The notes below the pieces were generated by a model. The model saw nothing but the letters and a program-made list of their open reading frames with translations, was not told the DNA's origin and searched no databases. Shown here piece by piece: positions 1 to 6,005 of a stretch of 10,373 nucleotides of DNA. The stretch is taken from the NCBI GenBank assembly GCA_934481375.1, contig CAKSPN010000046.1:1-10373 (forward strand), in the 5' to 3' direction. The position numbers and the translations under genes were made by a program. Each line of letters starts with the position of its first letter. The stretch's first letter is position 1. The stretch is from an uncultured Clostridia bacterium (lineage in GTDB: Bacteria > Bacillota > Clostridia > UBA1381).

Positions 1-1768
1 TGCATCAGTTGTAGGTGACGCTGAAGAATGCACAATCCGTTTCGACGCAAGAGATACTGCAAACATCGGTACATCACTTGACGTTGATACAACAGATGAA
101 AGCATGTTCTATTCATTCAAGACTGTTGACGGCAAAGACGTTGCTCCGACAGACTTAAAGGAAAATGACGTATTGTCAATCGCTTGGGACGTTACAGCAT
201 CAAGCTTTGAAGATTCAAAATCATATGACGTTCTCGTATCAACTGCTACAGCAGAAGGTAAGCTCACAAGCGTTAAGAAAGACAAGTACACAGTAGGCGG
301 CGAAGTTTATAAGGTAGCAGGCGCTTGGGTAGATACTCTTACACAGGGTAACGAATATACACTTTACTTAGACGCATTCGGCAGAATCGCTTCATTCGAA
401 GAAACTTCAGCTTCAAAGAAGTATGCAGTTCTTGACAGCGTATATGATAACGGCGGCGGCAACTACTACGCTACAATCATTACTCCGGACGGTAAGAAAG
501 AAAAATATCCTGTAGCTAACGATAAGTATGCTTCATACTTACTCTATGCTTACAAAGATAACAACGGCACAGCAAATGGTGTGATTGATACAACAGAGGC
601 AGTTAAGGCTAACAGAAAAGATGTTCAGGAGAGAGTTATTACTTATTCGGTAACATCATCAGGTAACCTTAACGTTAAGGAAAACACAGCTGCTGATAAG
701 GAAGCTGTAAGCGCTACTTACAAAGCAAGTGCAAAGAAAGTTGGTAACATTAAGCTGAGCGATACTCTTACATCAGCTCTTTACTTAGGTTCAGAGTATG
801 TATCAGAAGACAAGATTGCTACAATGGCAGTTGACGCTTTTGAAGATGAAGCTACTTACACAGCTTATGGTTACAACAAGCTTTCAGACGGAACATATCA
901 GTTCGTAATTGTTACAGCAGGTAACGATGCAATCTCGTACAAGACAGACTTCGTATTGTACTCAAGCAATTATACGGTAGAAGACGAAGATGTTGATAAC
1001 CGTACAGCTATCCTCGTAGCAGACGGCGATGGCACAGCTCTTAAGGAATTACTCTTAGACGAGGGTGTTTCGATTTCGGGTATTGCAGAAGGTACACCGA
1101 TAATGGTTAAGAAGAACTCGTCAGGTTATGTAACAGAAGTTTATCCGTTATTCAAGAACGTTCTTTCAGCTGGTTACGATTCATTCGCATCAGCAGCAAG
1201 AGATGCTATAAAGGATCAGAACTTCGATACTATACTTGCTAAGTCAAGAAAGGGCAGCGCTGACGTATACAATGTAAACAGATTCCTTTCATCAACAGAT
1301 TCAGCAAGTGATATTTCAACAGCTGCAGATCCTGTAGATTGGGTATTCGGCGCTGTATATGAAACATCAAAGAACTCAATCACAGTTGCTAAGAAGTTCA
1401 CTTCTTACACAGACAACAGAGAAACTCCGGCTGTAACAAGCAACTACACAACAGACATTGACGATGCAACTGCTGTTGATGAATATGATCTTGCTTCAGA
1501 CGCTAAGGTAGTTGTATATGACTACAAGAAGAAGGCAGACAGCGACGTAAGAGTTTATAATGACGTTCTTTCAGCTGCACTCACAGTTTCACCTGCTAAG
1601 ACAGACTACATGGATGCAGACCAGACAATCCTTAACTGGACATCTGATTCATTCGCAGTAGATAAGGAAACTGAGACATACGGTAGAACATCATTCGTTC
1701 TCCTTAAGTTAGTTGACGGAGATGTTGCAGAAGCATTCATCATCAATCCTTCAACTTCAAGAAACTAA
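1..1768 (+). CDS. S-layer-like / secreted surface protein, C-terminal part (5' truncated by window edge)
   Basis: The frame is open from the left edge (first full codon at base 2) to a TAA at 1766-1768, giving 588 visible residues with no start codon, so this is the 3' end of a larger gene. The visible protein is acidic and rich in Thr, Ser, Ala, Val, Asp and Tyr, with only one Cys. It has no membrane segment, as expected for an exported beta-rich repeat protein. Short blocks such as YAVLDSVY (about residues 140-147), TPDGKKEKYPV (about 161-171), DWVFGAVYE and the terminal VDGDVAEAFII resemble the beta-sandwich tails of clostridial SLH-domain proteins. No SLH repeat is visible; one could lie upstream. 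Codon use is strongly skewed (aag, aca, tca, gct, ctt) compared with its neighbours, which suits very high expression. A strong terminator follows 20 nt after the stop. The S-layer assignment is inferred from composition and style, not from a catalytic motif. Confidence 0.6.
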   Translation, partial: ASVVGDAEECTIRFDARDTANIGTSLDVDTTDESMFYSFKTVDGKDVAPTDLKENDVLSIAWDVTASSFEDSKSYDVLVSTATAEGKLTSVKKDKYTVGGEVYKVAGAWVDTLTQGNEYTLYLDAFGRIASFEETSASKKYAVLDSVYDNGGGNYYATIITPDGKKEKYPVANDKYASYLLYAYKDNNGTANGVIDTTEAVKANRKDVQERVITYSVTSSGNLNVKENTAADKEAVSATYKASAKKVGNIKLSDTLTSALYLGSEYVSEDKIATMAVDAFEDEATYTAYGYNKLSDGTYQFVIVTAGNDAISYKTDFVLYSSNYTVEDEDVDNRTAILVADGDGTALKELLLDEGVSISGIAEGTPIMVKKNSSGYVTEVYPLFKNVLSAGYDSFASAARDAIKDQNFDTILAKSRKGSADVYNVNRFLSSTDSASDISTAADPVDWVFGAVYETSKNSITVAKKFTSYTDNRETPAVTSNYTTDIDDATAVDEYDLASDAKVVVYDYKKKADSDVRVYNDVLSAALTVSPAKTDYMDADQTILNWTSDSFAVDKETETYGRTSFVLLKLVDGDVAEAFIINPSTSRN

Positions 1769-1788
1769 TTAGAAATTAGTAAATCTTA

Positions 1789-1820
1789 AAAAAGAAACGG
1801 TCTTATGACCGTTTCTTTTT
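1789..1820 (+). terminator. Intrinsic terminator of the surface-protein gene
   Basis: A perfect 14-bp stem (1789-1802 with 1807-1820) closes on a TTAT tetraloop, with an A-run on the left arm and a T-run on the right. It lies 20 nt after the stop codon. Because the A/T runs are symmetric it could also stop transcription from the right, although no minus-strand gene lies immediately there. Confidence 0.9.
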
Positions 1821-1864
1821 GTATGTCCGCAATGTTTTTTTGTTCATATATATTTATAATATTG

Positions 1865-1946
1865 GTAGGGGACGATGCCTTTCATCGTCCCGAGCGTACA
1901 TTGCATAGGATAGCGCTTGCGGGTTGATGAGGGCATCAACCCCTAC
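1865..1946. repeat. Paired palindromic repeats (REP/BIME-like)
   Basis: Two hairpins stand in inverted order. The first has a 9-bp stem, GGGACGATG at 1869-1877 with CATCGTCCC at 1883-1891, and a 5-nt loop. The second has a 9-bp stem, GGGTTGATG at 1921-1929 with CATCAACCC at 1934-1942, and a 4-nt loop. The outer edges are also mutually complementary: GTAGGGGACGATG at 1865-1877 against CATCAACCCCTAC at 1934-1946 matches at 11 of 13 positions. A related, shortened copy lies at 2641-2660. A TATAAT box at 1855-1860 just upstream lacks a convincing -35. With the inverted repeat at 1979-2005, these elements account for most of the 301-nt gap 1769-2069. Confidence 0.7.
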
Positions 1947-1978
1947 GGGTACTTGTTTTCGTTTGCGGAACCGCACAC

Positions 1979-2005
1979 CGTAGGACAGGGGCTTGCTCCT
2001 GCCGA
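1979..2005 (+). repeat. Inverted repeat, left copy, flanking the amidase gene
   Basis: This 27-nt element is the reverse complement of 2561-2587 with one mismatch (26/27). Its core is itself an imperfect hairpin, CAGG and CCTG around GGCTTG. A small TGCGG/CCGCA palindrome (1964-1975) sits just to its left. The copies face each other across the amidase gene. Confidence 0.8.
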
Positions 2006-2069
2006 AAACCGTCCCGAATTAATGCACTTCTTTTTTTATATCGGCATAATATATACGGGGTGATTTTTT

Positions 2070-2555
2070 ATGGTATATGACAGAGACGCCGCCGTGGAAT
2101 ATGCAAACAAATGGGCATACGGGAGAAATCCGCAGTTTTATGATTTTTCCGATTTGGGCGGTGATTGTACAAACTTTGCATCGCAATGCCTGTATGCCGG
2201 CAGTAAAATTATGAATTATACGCCTGTTTACGGTTGGTATTATATAAGCTTACAAAACAGAACGCCGTCATGGACGGGCGTAAATGAGCTGTATCGGTTT
2301 CTTGTAAATAACACCGGTGCAGGACCGAGAGCAGTACTTACGGGACTTAATGAAATAGAAAAAGGCGATATTATACAGCTAAGACTTACCTCTACCGATA
2401 AGTTTGACCATTCGCCTGTGGTAACGGACGCAGGAAATGGAACACCGGAAACAATAATAGTTGCCGCACATTCGATTGATTCAAAGTGCCGACCGCTTTC
2501 CTCGTACAGATATAAGGAGCTGCGCCCGTTGCATATTGTGGGCGTAAACGAATAA
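2070..2555 (+). CDS. Amidase_6-type putative cysteine amidase/peptidase
   Basis: This 161-residue protein matches what I know of the putative amidase domain family (Amidase_6, papain/NlpC-like fold). The N-terminal block YDRDAAVEYANKWA (3-16) is followed by RNPQFYDF and LGGDCTNFASQC (29-40), where Cys33 is the expected nucleophile. FDHSPVVT holds His114, the expected general base, and AAHSID holds His134. It is about the size of the isolated domain. There is no signal peptide or membrane segment, so a cell-wall role would need another export route; the substrate cannot be read from sequence. The ATG start is supported by GGGGTGA at 2057-2063, six bases upstream. The gene stands alone between a terminator on its left and a convergent gene on its right, with inverted palindromic repeats on both sides. 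It could have arrived as a small cassette. Confidence 0.8.
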   Translation: MVYDRDAAVEYANKWAYGRNPQFYDFSDLGGDCTNFASQCLYAGSKIMNYTPVYGWYYISLQNRTPSWTGVNELYRFLVNNTGAGPRAVLTGLNEIEKGDIIQLRLTSTDKFDHSPVVTDAGNGTPETIIVAAHSIDSKCRPLSSYRYKELRPLHIVGVNE

Positions 2556-2560
2556 GTATT

Positions 2561-2587
2561 TCGGCAGGAGCAAGCCCCTGCCCTACG
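2561..2587 (-). repeat. Inverted repeat, right copy, flanking the amidase gene
   Basis: This 27-nt element begins 5 bases after the amidase stop and matches the reverse complement of 1979-2005 at 26 of 27 positions. Its core forms GGCAGG/CCTGCC around AGCAAGCC. It could also serve as a weak hairpin at the 3' end of the amidase transcript, but no U-tract follows. Confidence 0.8.
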
Positions 2588-2640
2588 GCGTGGGGCGCTG
2601 ATTTTGGGCGGTGCGGCGTGCAGTCATTGTAAACATATCT

Positions 2641-2660
2641 GTAGGGGTTGATGCAAACCC
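2641..2660 (-). repeat. Shortened copy of the GTAGGGGTTGATG palindrome
   Basis: GTAGGGGTTGATG followed by C and AAACCC matches the reverse complement of the element at 1921-1946 but lacks most of the right arm. It stands in the same order relative to the 27-nt repeat (54 nt away) as its partner does on the left side of the amidase gene. Both flanks therefore carry the same composite, inverted. Confidence 0.65.
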
Positions 2661-2704
2661 AAAAAGCGAGGTATCGGCTTTATTTTGCCGATACCTCGCT
2701 TTTT
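2661..2704. terminator. Convergent terminator between amidase gene and noc, overlapping the noc 3' end
   Basis: A perfect 18-bp stem pairs 2661-2678 with 2687-2704 around the 8-nt loop TTTATTTT. It has T-runs on both strands and can therefore stop both converging transcripts. On the minus strand one arm (2687-2704) encodes residues of the noc C-terminus, and the noc stop codon (2680-2682) sits in the loop. Confidence 0.9.
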
Positions 2705-3519
2705 ATTTGCTCGGGAGGAGCTTTTTTGCTTTTTATTTTTATAACATATTCCGTACCCCAATCGAAGCTGTTTTCCTCAAACTGCGTGTCCGTATCGCCG
2801 TTTCTTATCAAATCAAGCGAACGCTTTACGGTGTTTTTGAAAACCGCCGTTTTTTCGGAAACGGATTTTTCCTTGGGTTCTTTCTTTTTCTCGTCCTCTG
2901 CCATGGCGTCTATCAAATCGTATGTCTGGTCGAGCGTGAGCTTGTTAAGGCATATTGTCTGCGCCGCCTCAATCTGCCGCTTTTCACTTCCTATCCTCAA
3001 CAGCGCCTTTGCCTGATTTTCCGAAAGCTTATATGTACGCACAAGCTTTTTCACAAACGGCGAAAGCTGCAAAAGCCGCAGTTTATTCACTATTCCCGAT
3101 TTGCTTTTACCCATTTTGGCAGCCGTTTCAATCTCGGTCATTCCCCTGTTATGAATAAGGTTTTCATAGCTTTGGGCAATCTCGAAAAACGACAAATCCT
3201 CACGGTGCAGATTTTCCAAAAGCGATAAAAGCGCCGATTCCCTCACGTCTGCATCAAGCACGATGGCAGGGATTTTTTCATAATCGAGCGCCTGGCACGC
3301 ACGAAATCTGCGTTCGCCCGTTATAAGCTCGTATTCCGTGCCGTTTTTCCGAACGGTCACGGGCTGTATCAAACCAAATTCACGAATGGAATTTTTCAGC
3401 TCGTCCATTGCCGCCGCCTCAAAATATTTTCTCGGCTGGTTCGGGTTCTGGCTTATCATATCCATCGGTATGTATACTATTCTTTTTTCCTTATTTAATC
3501 TTCTAAACAAATTAAACAT
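2680..3519 (-). CDS. noc: ParB-family nucleoid occlusion protein (Noc-like)
   Basis: This 279-residue protein has the ParB/Spo0J N-terminal CTPase fold: NPNQPRK (25-31), GLIQPVTVR (49-57), the phosphate-binding GERRFRA (68-74) and ENLHRED (102-108). A helix-turn-helix follows in about 127-150 (AAKMGKSKSGIVNKLRLLQL). The C-terminus is lysine-rich and charged. In Noc proteins this fold binds CTP and specific DNA sites and slides as a clamp, blocking division over the nucleoid. Noc is preferred over chromosomal ParB because the gene follows rsmG, as in Bacillus, no parA/soj is next to it, and the first residues MFNLFRRLNK form an amphipathic stretch like the Noc membrane-targeting helix. The ATG start is backed by GAGG five bases upstream. 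It has its own promoter and a roughly 210-nt leader. Spo0J/ParB remains the alternative. Confidence 0.8.
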   Translation of the reverse strand: MFNLFRRLNKEKRIVYIPMDMISQNPNQPRKYFEAAAMDELKNSIREFGLIQPVTVRKNGTEYELITGERRFRACQALDYEKIPAIVLDADVRESALLSLLENLHREDLSFFEIAQSYENLIHNRGMTEIETAAKMGKSKSGIVNKLRLLQLSPFVKKLVRTYKLSENQAKALLRIGSEKRQIEAAQTICLNKLTLDQTYDLIDAMAEDEKKKEPKEKSVSEKTAVFKNTVKRSLDLIRNGDTDTQFEENSFDWGTEYVIKIKSKKAPPEQIKSEVSAK

Positions 3520-3609
3520 ATCTGCCTCATTGAAATTTTTTCAGGTGTTGTTAAAAGGAGCAAACAGCAATAATGAACATACTCTGATGTACAAATTTTA
3601 AATGCTTTT

Positions 3610-3731
3610 AGCGGTATATTCATTACCGCTGTTTACCCTCGGTGGTGGAAGGTGTAAGACACTTTGGGGGTATTACAGGGCCTTGGGGAAACCCTGTTGT
3701 GTAATGTACCTTTCAGATACTTTGTCTTACA
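3610..3731 (-). ncRNA. Candidate structured RNA in the noc 5' leader
   Basis: Read on the minus strand, the predicted transcript begins at a 9-bp stem P1 (3723-3731 with 3653-3661). P1 encloses P2, GUAUC/GGUAC with a UGAAA loop (3706-3720), and P3, ACAGGG/CCCUGU with an 11-nt loop (3675-3697), extended by AUU/AAU across a bulge. A separate 7-bp hairpin P4, AGCGGUA/UACCGCU, lies at 3610-3630. About 90 nt then separate it from the noc start. A junction with two inner hairpins placed at the 5' end of an mRNA is riboswitch-like, but it matches no class I can name. There is no U-tract after P4, so it looks like a leader rather than a terminated sRNA. Strand choice rests on the promoter at 3738-3746. 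This is inferred from base pairing only. Confidence 0.4.
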
Positions 3732-3737
3732 AGAACT

Positions 3738-3746
3738 ATTATACCA
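3738..3746 (-). promoter_or_regulatory. Extended -10 promoter for noc and its leader
   Basis: On the minus strand this reads TGG followed by TATAAT (-10 at 3738-3743), a perfect extended -10. No good -35 hexamer is present at 16-18 nt, which extended -10 promoters tolerate. The predicted start falls around 3730-3732, at the first base pairs of the P1 stem. It lies about 10 nt beyond the U-tail of the rsmG terminator. Confidence 0.6.
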
Positions 3747-3755
3747 TAAATTTCC

Positions 3756-3790
3756 AAAAAGAAAAGCAAAACCGTTCGACGGGTTTTGCT
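3756..3790 (-). terminator. Intrinsic terminator after rsmG
   Basis: A 9-bp stem pairs 3765-3773 with 3782-3790 around an 8-nt loop. On the minus strand it is followed by TTTTCTTTTT. It starts 20 nt after the rsmG stop. It separates the glmM-rsmG transcript from the noc promoter immediately downstream. Confidence 0.75.
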
Positions 3791-3809
3791 CTTTTCAGAC
3801 AATATATTT

Positions 3810-4538
3810 TTATTTCTTCAAATTATAACATTTTCCGACAGAATTTTTTGTCGCAATTCCGGGTTTTGTGGGGAAACGTTTCGGAGTTTGTCGCACTTTT
3901 TTTATGATAATTATGCGATGTTTTAAGTCCGAGTACGGAATTTCCGCCTCAAACACGTCCTCAACCTCTCCGCCGAGTATGGAAATTGTGCGTTTTGCGT
4001 CGGCAAGCTCCTCGTCAGCCGAGGGACCTTTGAGCGCCAGAAAATATCCGCCGACCTTAACAAACGGCAGACACCACTCGCTGAGCCGTGTCATATTTGC
4101 GACCGCCCTCGATACAACGGTATCGTACTTTTCACGGAAACGGCTGTTTTGTCCGCCGTCCTCCGCACGCATATGCACCGTTTCAACGCCGTCAAAGCCA
4201 AGTTCCGATATAACGGCGTCAAGGAATTTTATGCGCTTGTTGAGCGAGTCCAAAAGCGTAAGCGATATATCGGGGAGTGCCGTTTTAAGCACCAATCCCG
4301 GAAACCCTGCGCCCGTTCCCACGTCTATCACACGCCCCCGAACCTTGCCGGTCGACACAGCCGTTAAGCTGTCGAGAAAATGCTTTACCGCAATTCCTTC
4401 ATCGTCCGTTATTGCGGTAAGGTTTATTTTCTCGTTCCATTCCTTTAAAAGAGCGGCGTATTTTACAAGCTGTTCCGCACGGCAATCGTCAAGCGGCACG
4501 CCGAGTTTTGCCGAACCGTTAATCAAAATATCCTTCAT
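3810..4538 (-). CDS. rsmG: 16S rRNA (guanine(527)-N(7))-methyltransferase RsmG (GidB)
   Basis: RsmG transfers a methyl group from S-adenosylmethionine to N7 of G527 in 16S rRNA, in the 530 loop near the decoding site; in other bacteria loss gives low-level streptomycin resistance. The 242-residue length suits the family. Visible motifs are NLTAI (39-43), KHFLDSL (52-58), the SAM-binding loop VIDVGTGAGFPG (70-81), the acidic strand end LTLLDS after it, and FDTVVSRAV-like YDTVVSRAVA in the core. The C-terminal 30 or so residues are basic and may be an extension. Its ATG overlaps the TGA of glmM by one base (TGATG), which implies translational coupling, and no separate promoter is seen. A terminator follows. 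In most Firmicutes this gene sits after mnmG; here it follows glmM. Confidence 0.95.
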   Translation of the reverse strand: MKDILINGSAKLGVPLDDCRAEQLVKYAALLKEWNEKINLTAITDDEGIAVKHFLDSLTAVSTGKVRGRVIDVGTGAGFPGLVLKTALPDISLTLLDSLNKRIKFLDAVISELGFDGVETVHMRAEDGGQNSRFREKYDTVVSRAVANMTRLSEWCLPFVKVGGYFLALKGPSADEELADAKRTISILGGEVEDVFEAEIPYSDLKHRIIIIKKVRQTPKRFPTKPGIATKNSVGKCYNLKK

Positions 4539-5887
4539 CAGCCTAAAATTCTTTCTATCAAATCCGCAAGCGCTTTTGCCTTTTCGGCAATAACCGCCTT
4601 GTCCTTGCCCTCTATCATAACACGCACCAAAGGCTCCGTTCCTGACGGTCTTATGAGAACTCTGCCCTCGCCGGCAAATTCCTCCTCAAGCGCACTGCAC
4701 GCCGCCGCAATTTCGGGGTTTTCCATATATTTATTCTTGTTTTCAAGCTTAACCGTTGCATTGCACAGCACCTGCGGCATAACTTCCACTATGCTTGCCG
4801 CCTCGGACGCTTTTTTCCCCGTTTTTTTAAGCACGGCAAGGAACTGCAGCGCCGAAACAAGTCCGTCACCCGTTGTGTTGTGGTCGAGGAATATGATATG
4901 TCCCGACTGCTCACCGCCGATGTTGTATCCGTTTTTGAGCATTTCCTCAAGCACGTATCTGTCGCCGACTTTCGTGCGCGGAATATTTATTCCCATCTTT
5001 TCGCCGGCAATAAACAGTCCCAGATTGCTCATAACCGTTGCCACAAGCGTGTTCTGCTTTAATGTTCCCGTTTTGCTCATATAGTCTGCGCACACAGCCA
5101 TTATCTGGTCGCCGTCTATAAGATTTCCGTTTTCGTCCACCGCAAGAAGTCTGTCGGCGTCGCCGTCAAACGCAAGTCCCACGTCTGCGCCGATTGACGT
5201 TGTGTATGCCTGCAAGCTTTCCATATGCGTCGAACCGCATTTGTAGTTTATGTTTACGCCGTCGGGAGTGTTGTGTATTGCCTCAACATTTGCGCCAAGC
5301 TTATTGAGCGCCTTGAATGCGGTCTGATAGCTTGCGCCGTTTGCACAGTCTATGGCAACTTTGAGCCCGTCTAAACGGCAGTCTATCGTCGAGCAGGCAA
5401 ACGCCACGTAGTCCTCTACGGCATTATGGTTCATACTTACATATCCTACCTGACCGTGAGTTGGCAGCTCGCCGAGCTGCTTTTCGCCGAGGATATACGC
5501 CTCGATTTCCTCCTCTATACCGTCCGACAGCTTATAGCCGTCGCCGTTGAAGAATTTTATGCCGTTGTATTCGCACGGATTATGCGATGCGGAGATTACA
5601 ACGCCTGCGTCAGCCTTGTAAAGGCGTGTAAGGTACGCAACCGCCGGAGTCGGGATTATACCGAGCGGTATAACCTTTGCGCCCACGGAGCAAAGTCCCG
5701 CGGTAAGCGCCGCCTCGAGCATATCGCCCGATTTTCTTGTGTCTTTTCCTATAAGTATTCTCGGCCGTTTTGATGTGTGCTTTGTAAGCACGTACGCGCC
5801 GCACTGACCTGTCTTAAACGCCAGCTCGGCAGTGAGTTCCTTGTTTGCTATTCCTCTTATTCCGTCTGTTCCGAATAATTTTCCCAT
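4538..5887 (-). CDS. glmM: Phosphoglucosamine mutase GlmM
   Basis: GlmM interconverts glucosamine-6-phosphate and glucosamine-1-phosphate, the step before UDP-GlcNAc for peptidoglycan. The 449-residue protein has the expected family length. It opens with the hallmark GKLFGTDGIRG (2-12). The phosphoserine loop is ISASHNP (98-104) with Ser101 as the phosphorylated residue, the metal-binding loop is DGDADR (241-246), and the C-terminal phosphate-binding loop is RPSGTEP (413-419). The ATG at 5887 is chosen because homologues begin MGKLFGTDGIRG and GGAAAGG lies upstream. A TTG at 5908 in the same frame falls inside that ribosome binding site and is not credible. Its own sigma-A promoter lies at 5950-5978, and rsmG is co-transcribed. 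Rare for this housekeeping gene is its partnership with rsmG rather than with glmS or cdaA. Confidence 0.96.
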   Translation of the reverse strand: MGKLFGTDGIRGIANKELTAELAFKTGQCGAYVLTKHTSKRPRILIGKDTRKSGDMLEAALTAGLCSVGAKVIPLGIIPTPAVAYLTRLYKADAGVVISASHNPCEYNGIKFFNGDGYKLSDGIEEEIEAYILGEKQLGELPTHGQVGYVSMNHNAVEDYVAFACSTIDCRLDGLKVAIDCANGASYQTAFKALNKLGANVEAIHNTPDGVNINYKCGSTHMESLQAYTTSIGADVGLAFDGDADRLLAVDENGNLIDGDQIMAVCADYMSKTGTLKQNTLVATVMSNLGLFIAGEKMGINIPRTKVGDRYVLEEMLKNGYNIGGEQSGHIIFLDHNTTGDGLVSALQFLAVLKKTGKKASEAASIVEVMPQVLCNATVKLENKNKYMENPEIAAACSALEEEFAGEGRVLIRPSGTEPLVRVMIEGKDKAVIAEKAKALADLIERILG

Positions 5888-5914
5888 TATATAATCAATC
5901 CTTTCCAAGCCTGT

Positions 5915-5948
5915 AAAAAAAACAGGCAGCGTTTTATTCCGCTACCTG
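5915..5948 (-). terminator. Intrinsic terminator after citrate synthase, abutting the glmM promoter
   Basis: On the minus strand CAGGTAGCG (5948-5940) pairs with CGCTGCCTG (5931-5923), nine pairs including one G-U, around an 8-nt loop, and is followed by eight T (5922-5915). It lies about 58 nt after the citrate synthase stop. Its 5' arm covers the predicted glmM transcription start. Confidence 0.8.
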
Positions 5949-5949
5949 A

Positions 5950-5978
5950 ATTATACTATATACGGCAATGGTTGTAAA
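5950..5978 (-). promoter_or_regulatory. Sigma-A promoter for glmM-rsmG
   Basis: On the minus strand TTTACA (5973-5978) and TATAAT (5950-5955) are separated by 17 bases, close to the sigma-A consensus. The predicted start is about 5943-5947, giving a leader of around 57 nt that carries part or all of the hairpin at 5923-5948. Confidence 0.8.
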
Positions 5979-6005
5979 TAGATTTTACCGTTTTGTAATC
6001 TAAAT

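Noticed and set aside
2611..3228. Plus-strand open frame opposite the noc 3' end, running through the terminator and repeats
   Set aside because: It crosses the strong 2661-2704 terminator and palindromic repeat, is antisense to the conserved ParB domain, and has no recognisable protein features.
3582..3588. CTGATG on the plus strand as a hammerhead ribozyme core
   Set aside because: The other conserved core parts (GAAA and the cleavage-site GUC in correct pairing) are absent nearby.
2680..3809. parS (TGTTTCACGTGAAACA-type) or Noc-binding sites (ATTTCCCGGGAAAT-type) near noc
   Set aside because: Reading this region and the rest of the window I found no convincing match to either palindrome.
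3868..5084. Long open frames on the plus strand opposite rsmG and glmM (3868-4593 and 4599-5084)
   Set aside because: They are antisense to unmistakable conserved genes, have Ser/Pro-rich shadow composition, and lack ribosome binding sites.
5888..5908. TTG at 5908 as an upstream start for glmM (adds seven residues)
   Set aside because: The TTG and the next codons contain the GGAAAGG ribosome binding site, and GlmM homologues start at MGKLFGTDGIRG, so the ATG at 5887 is the start.
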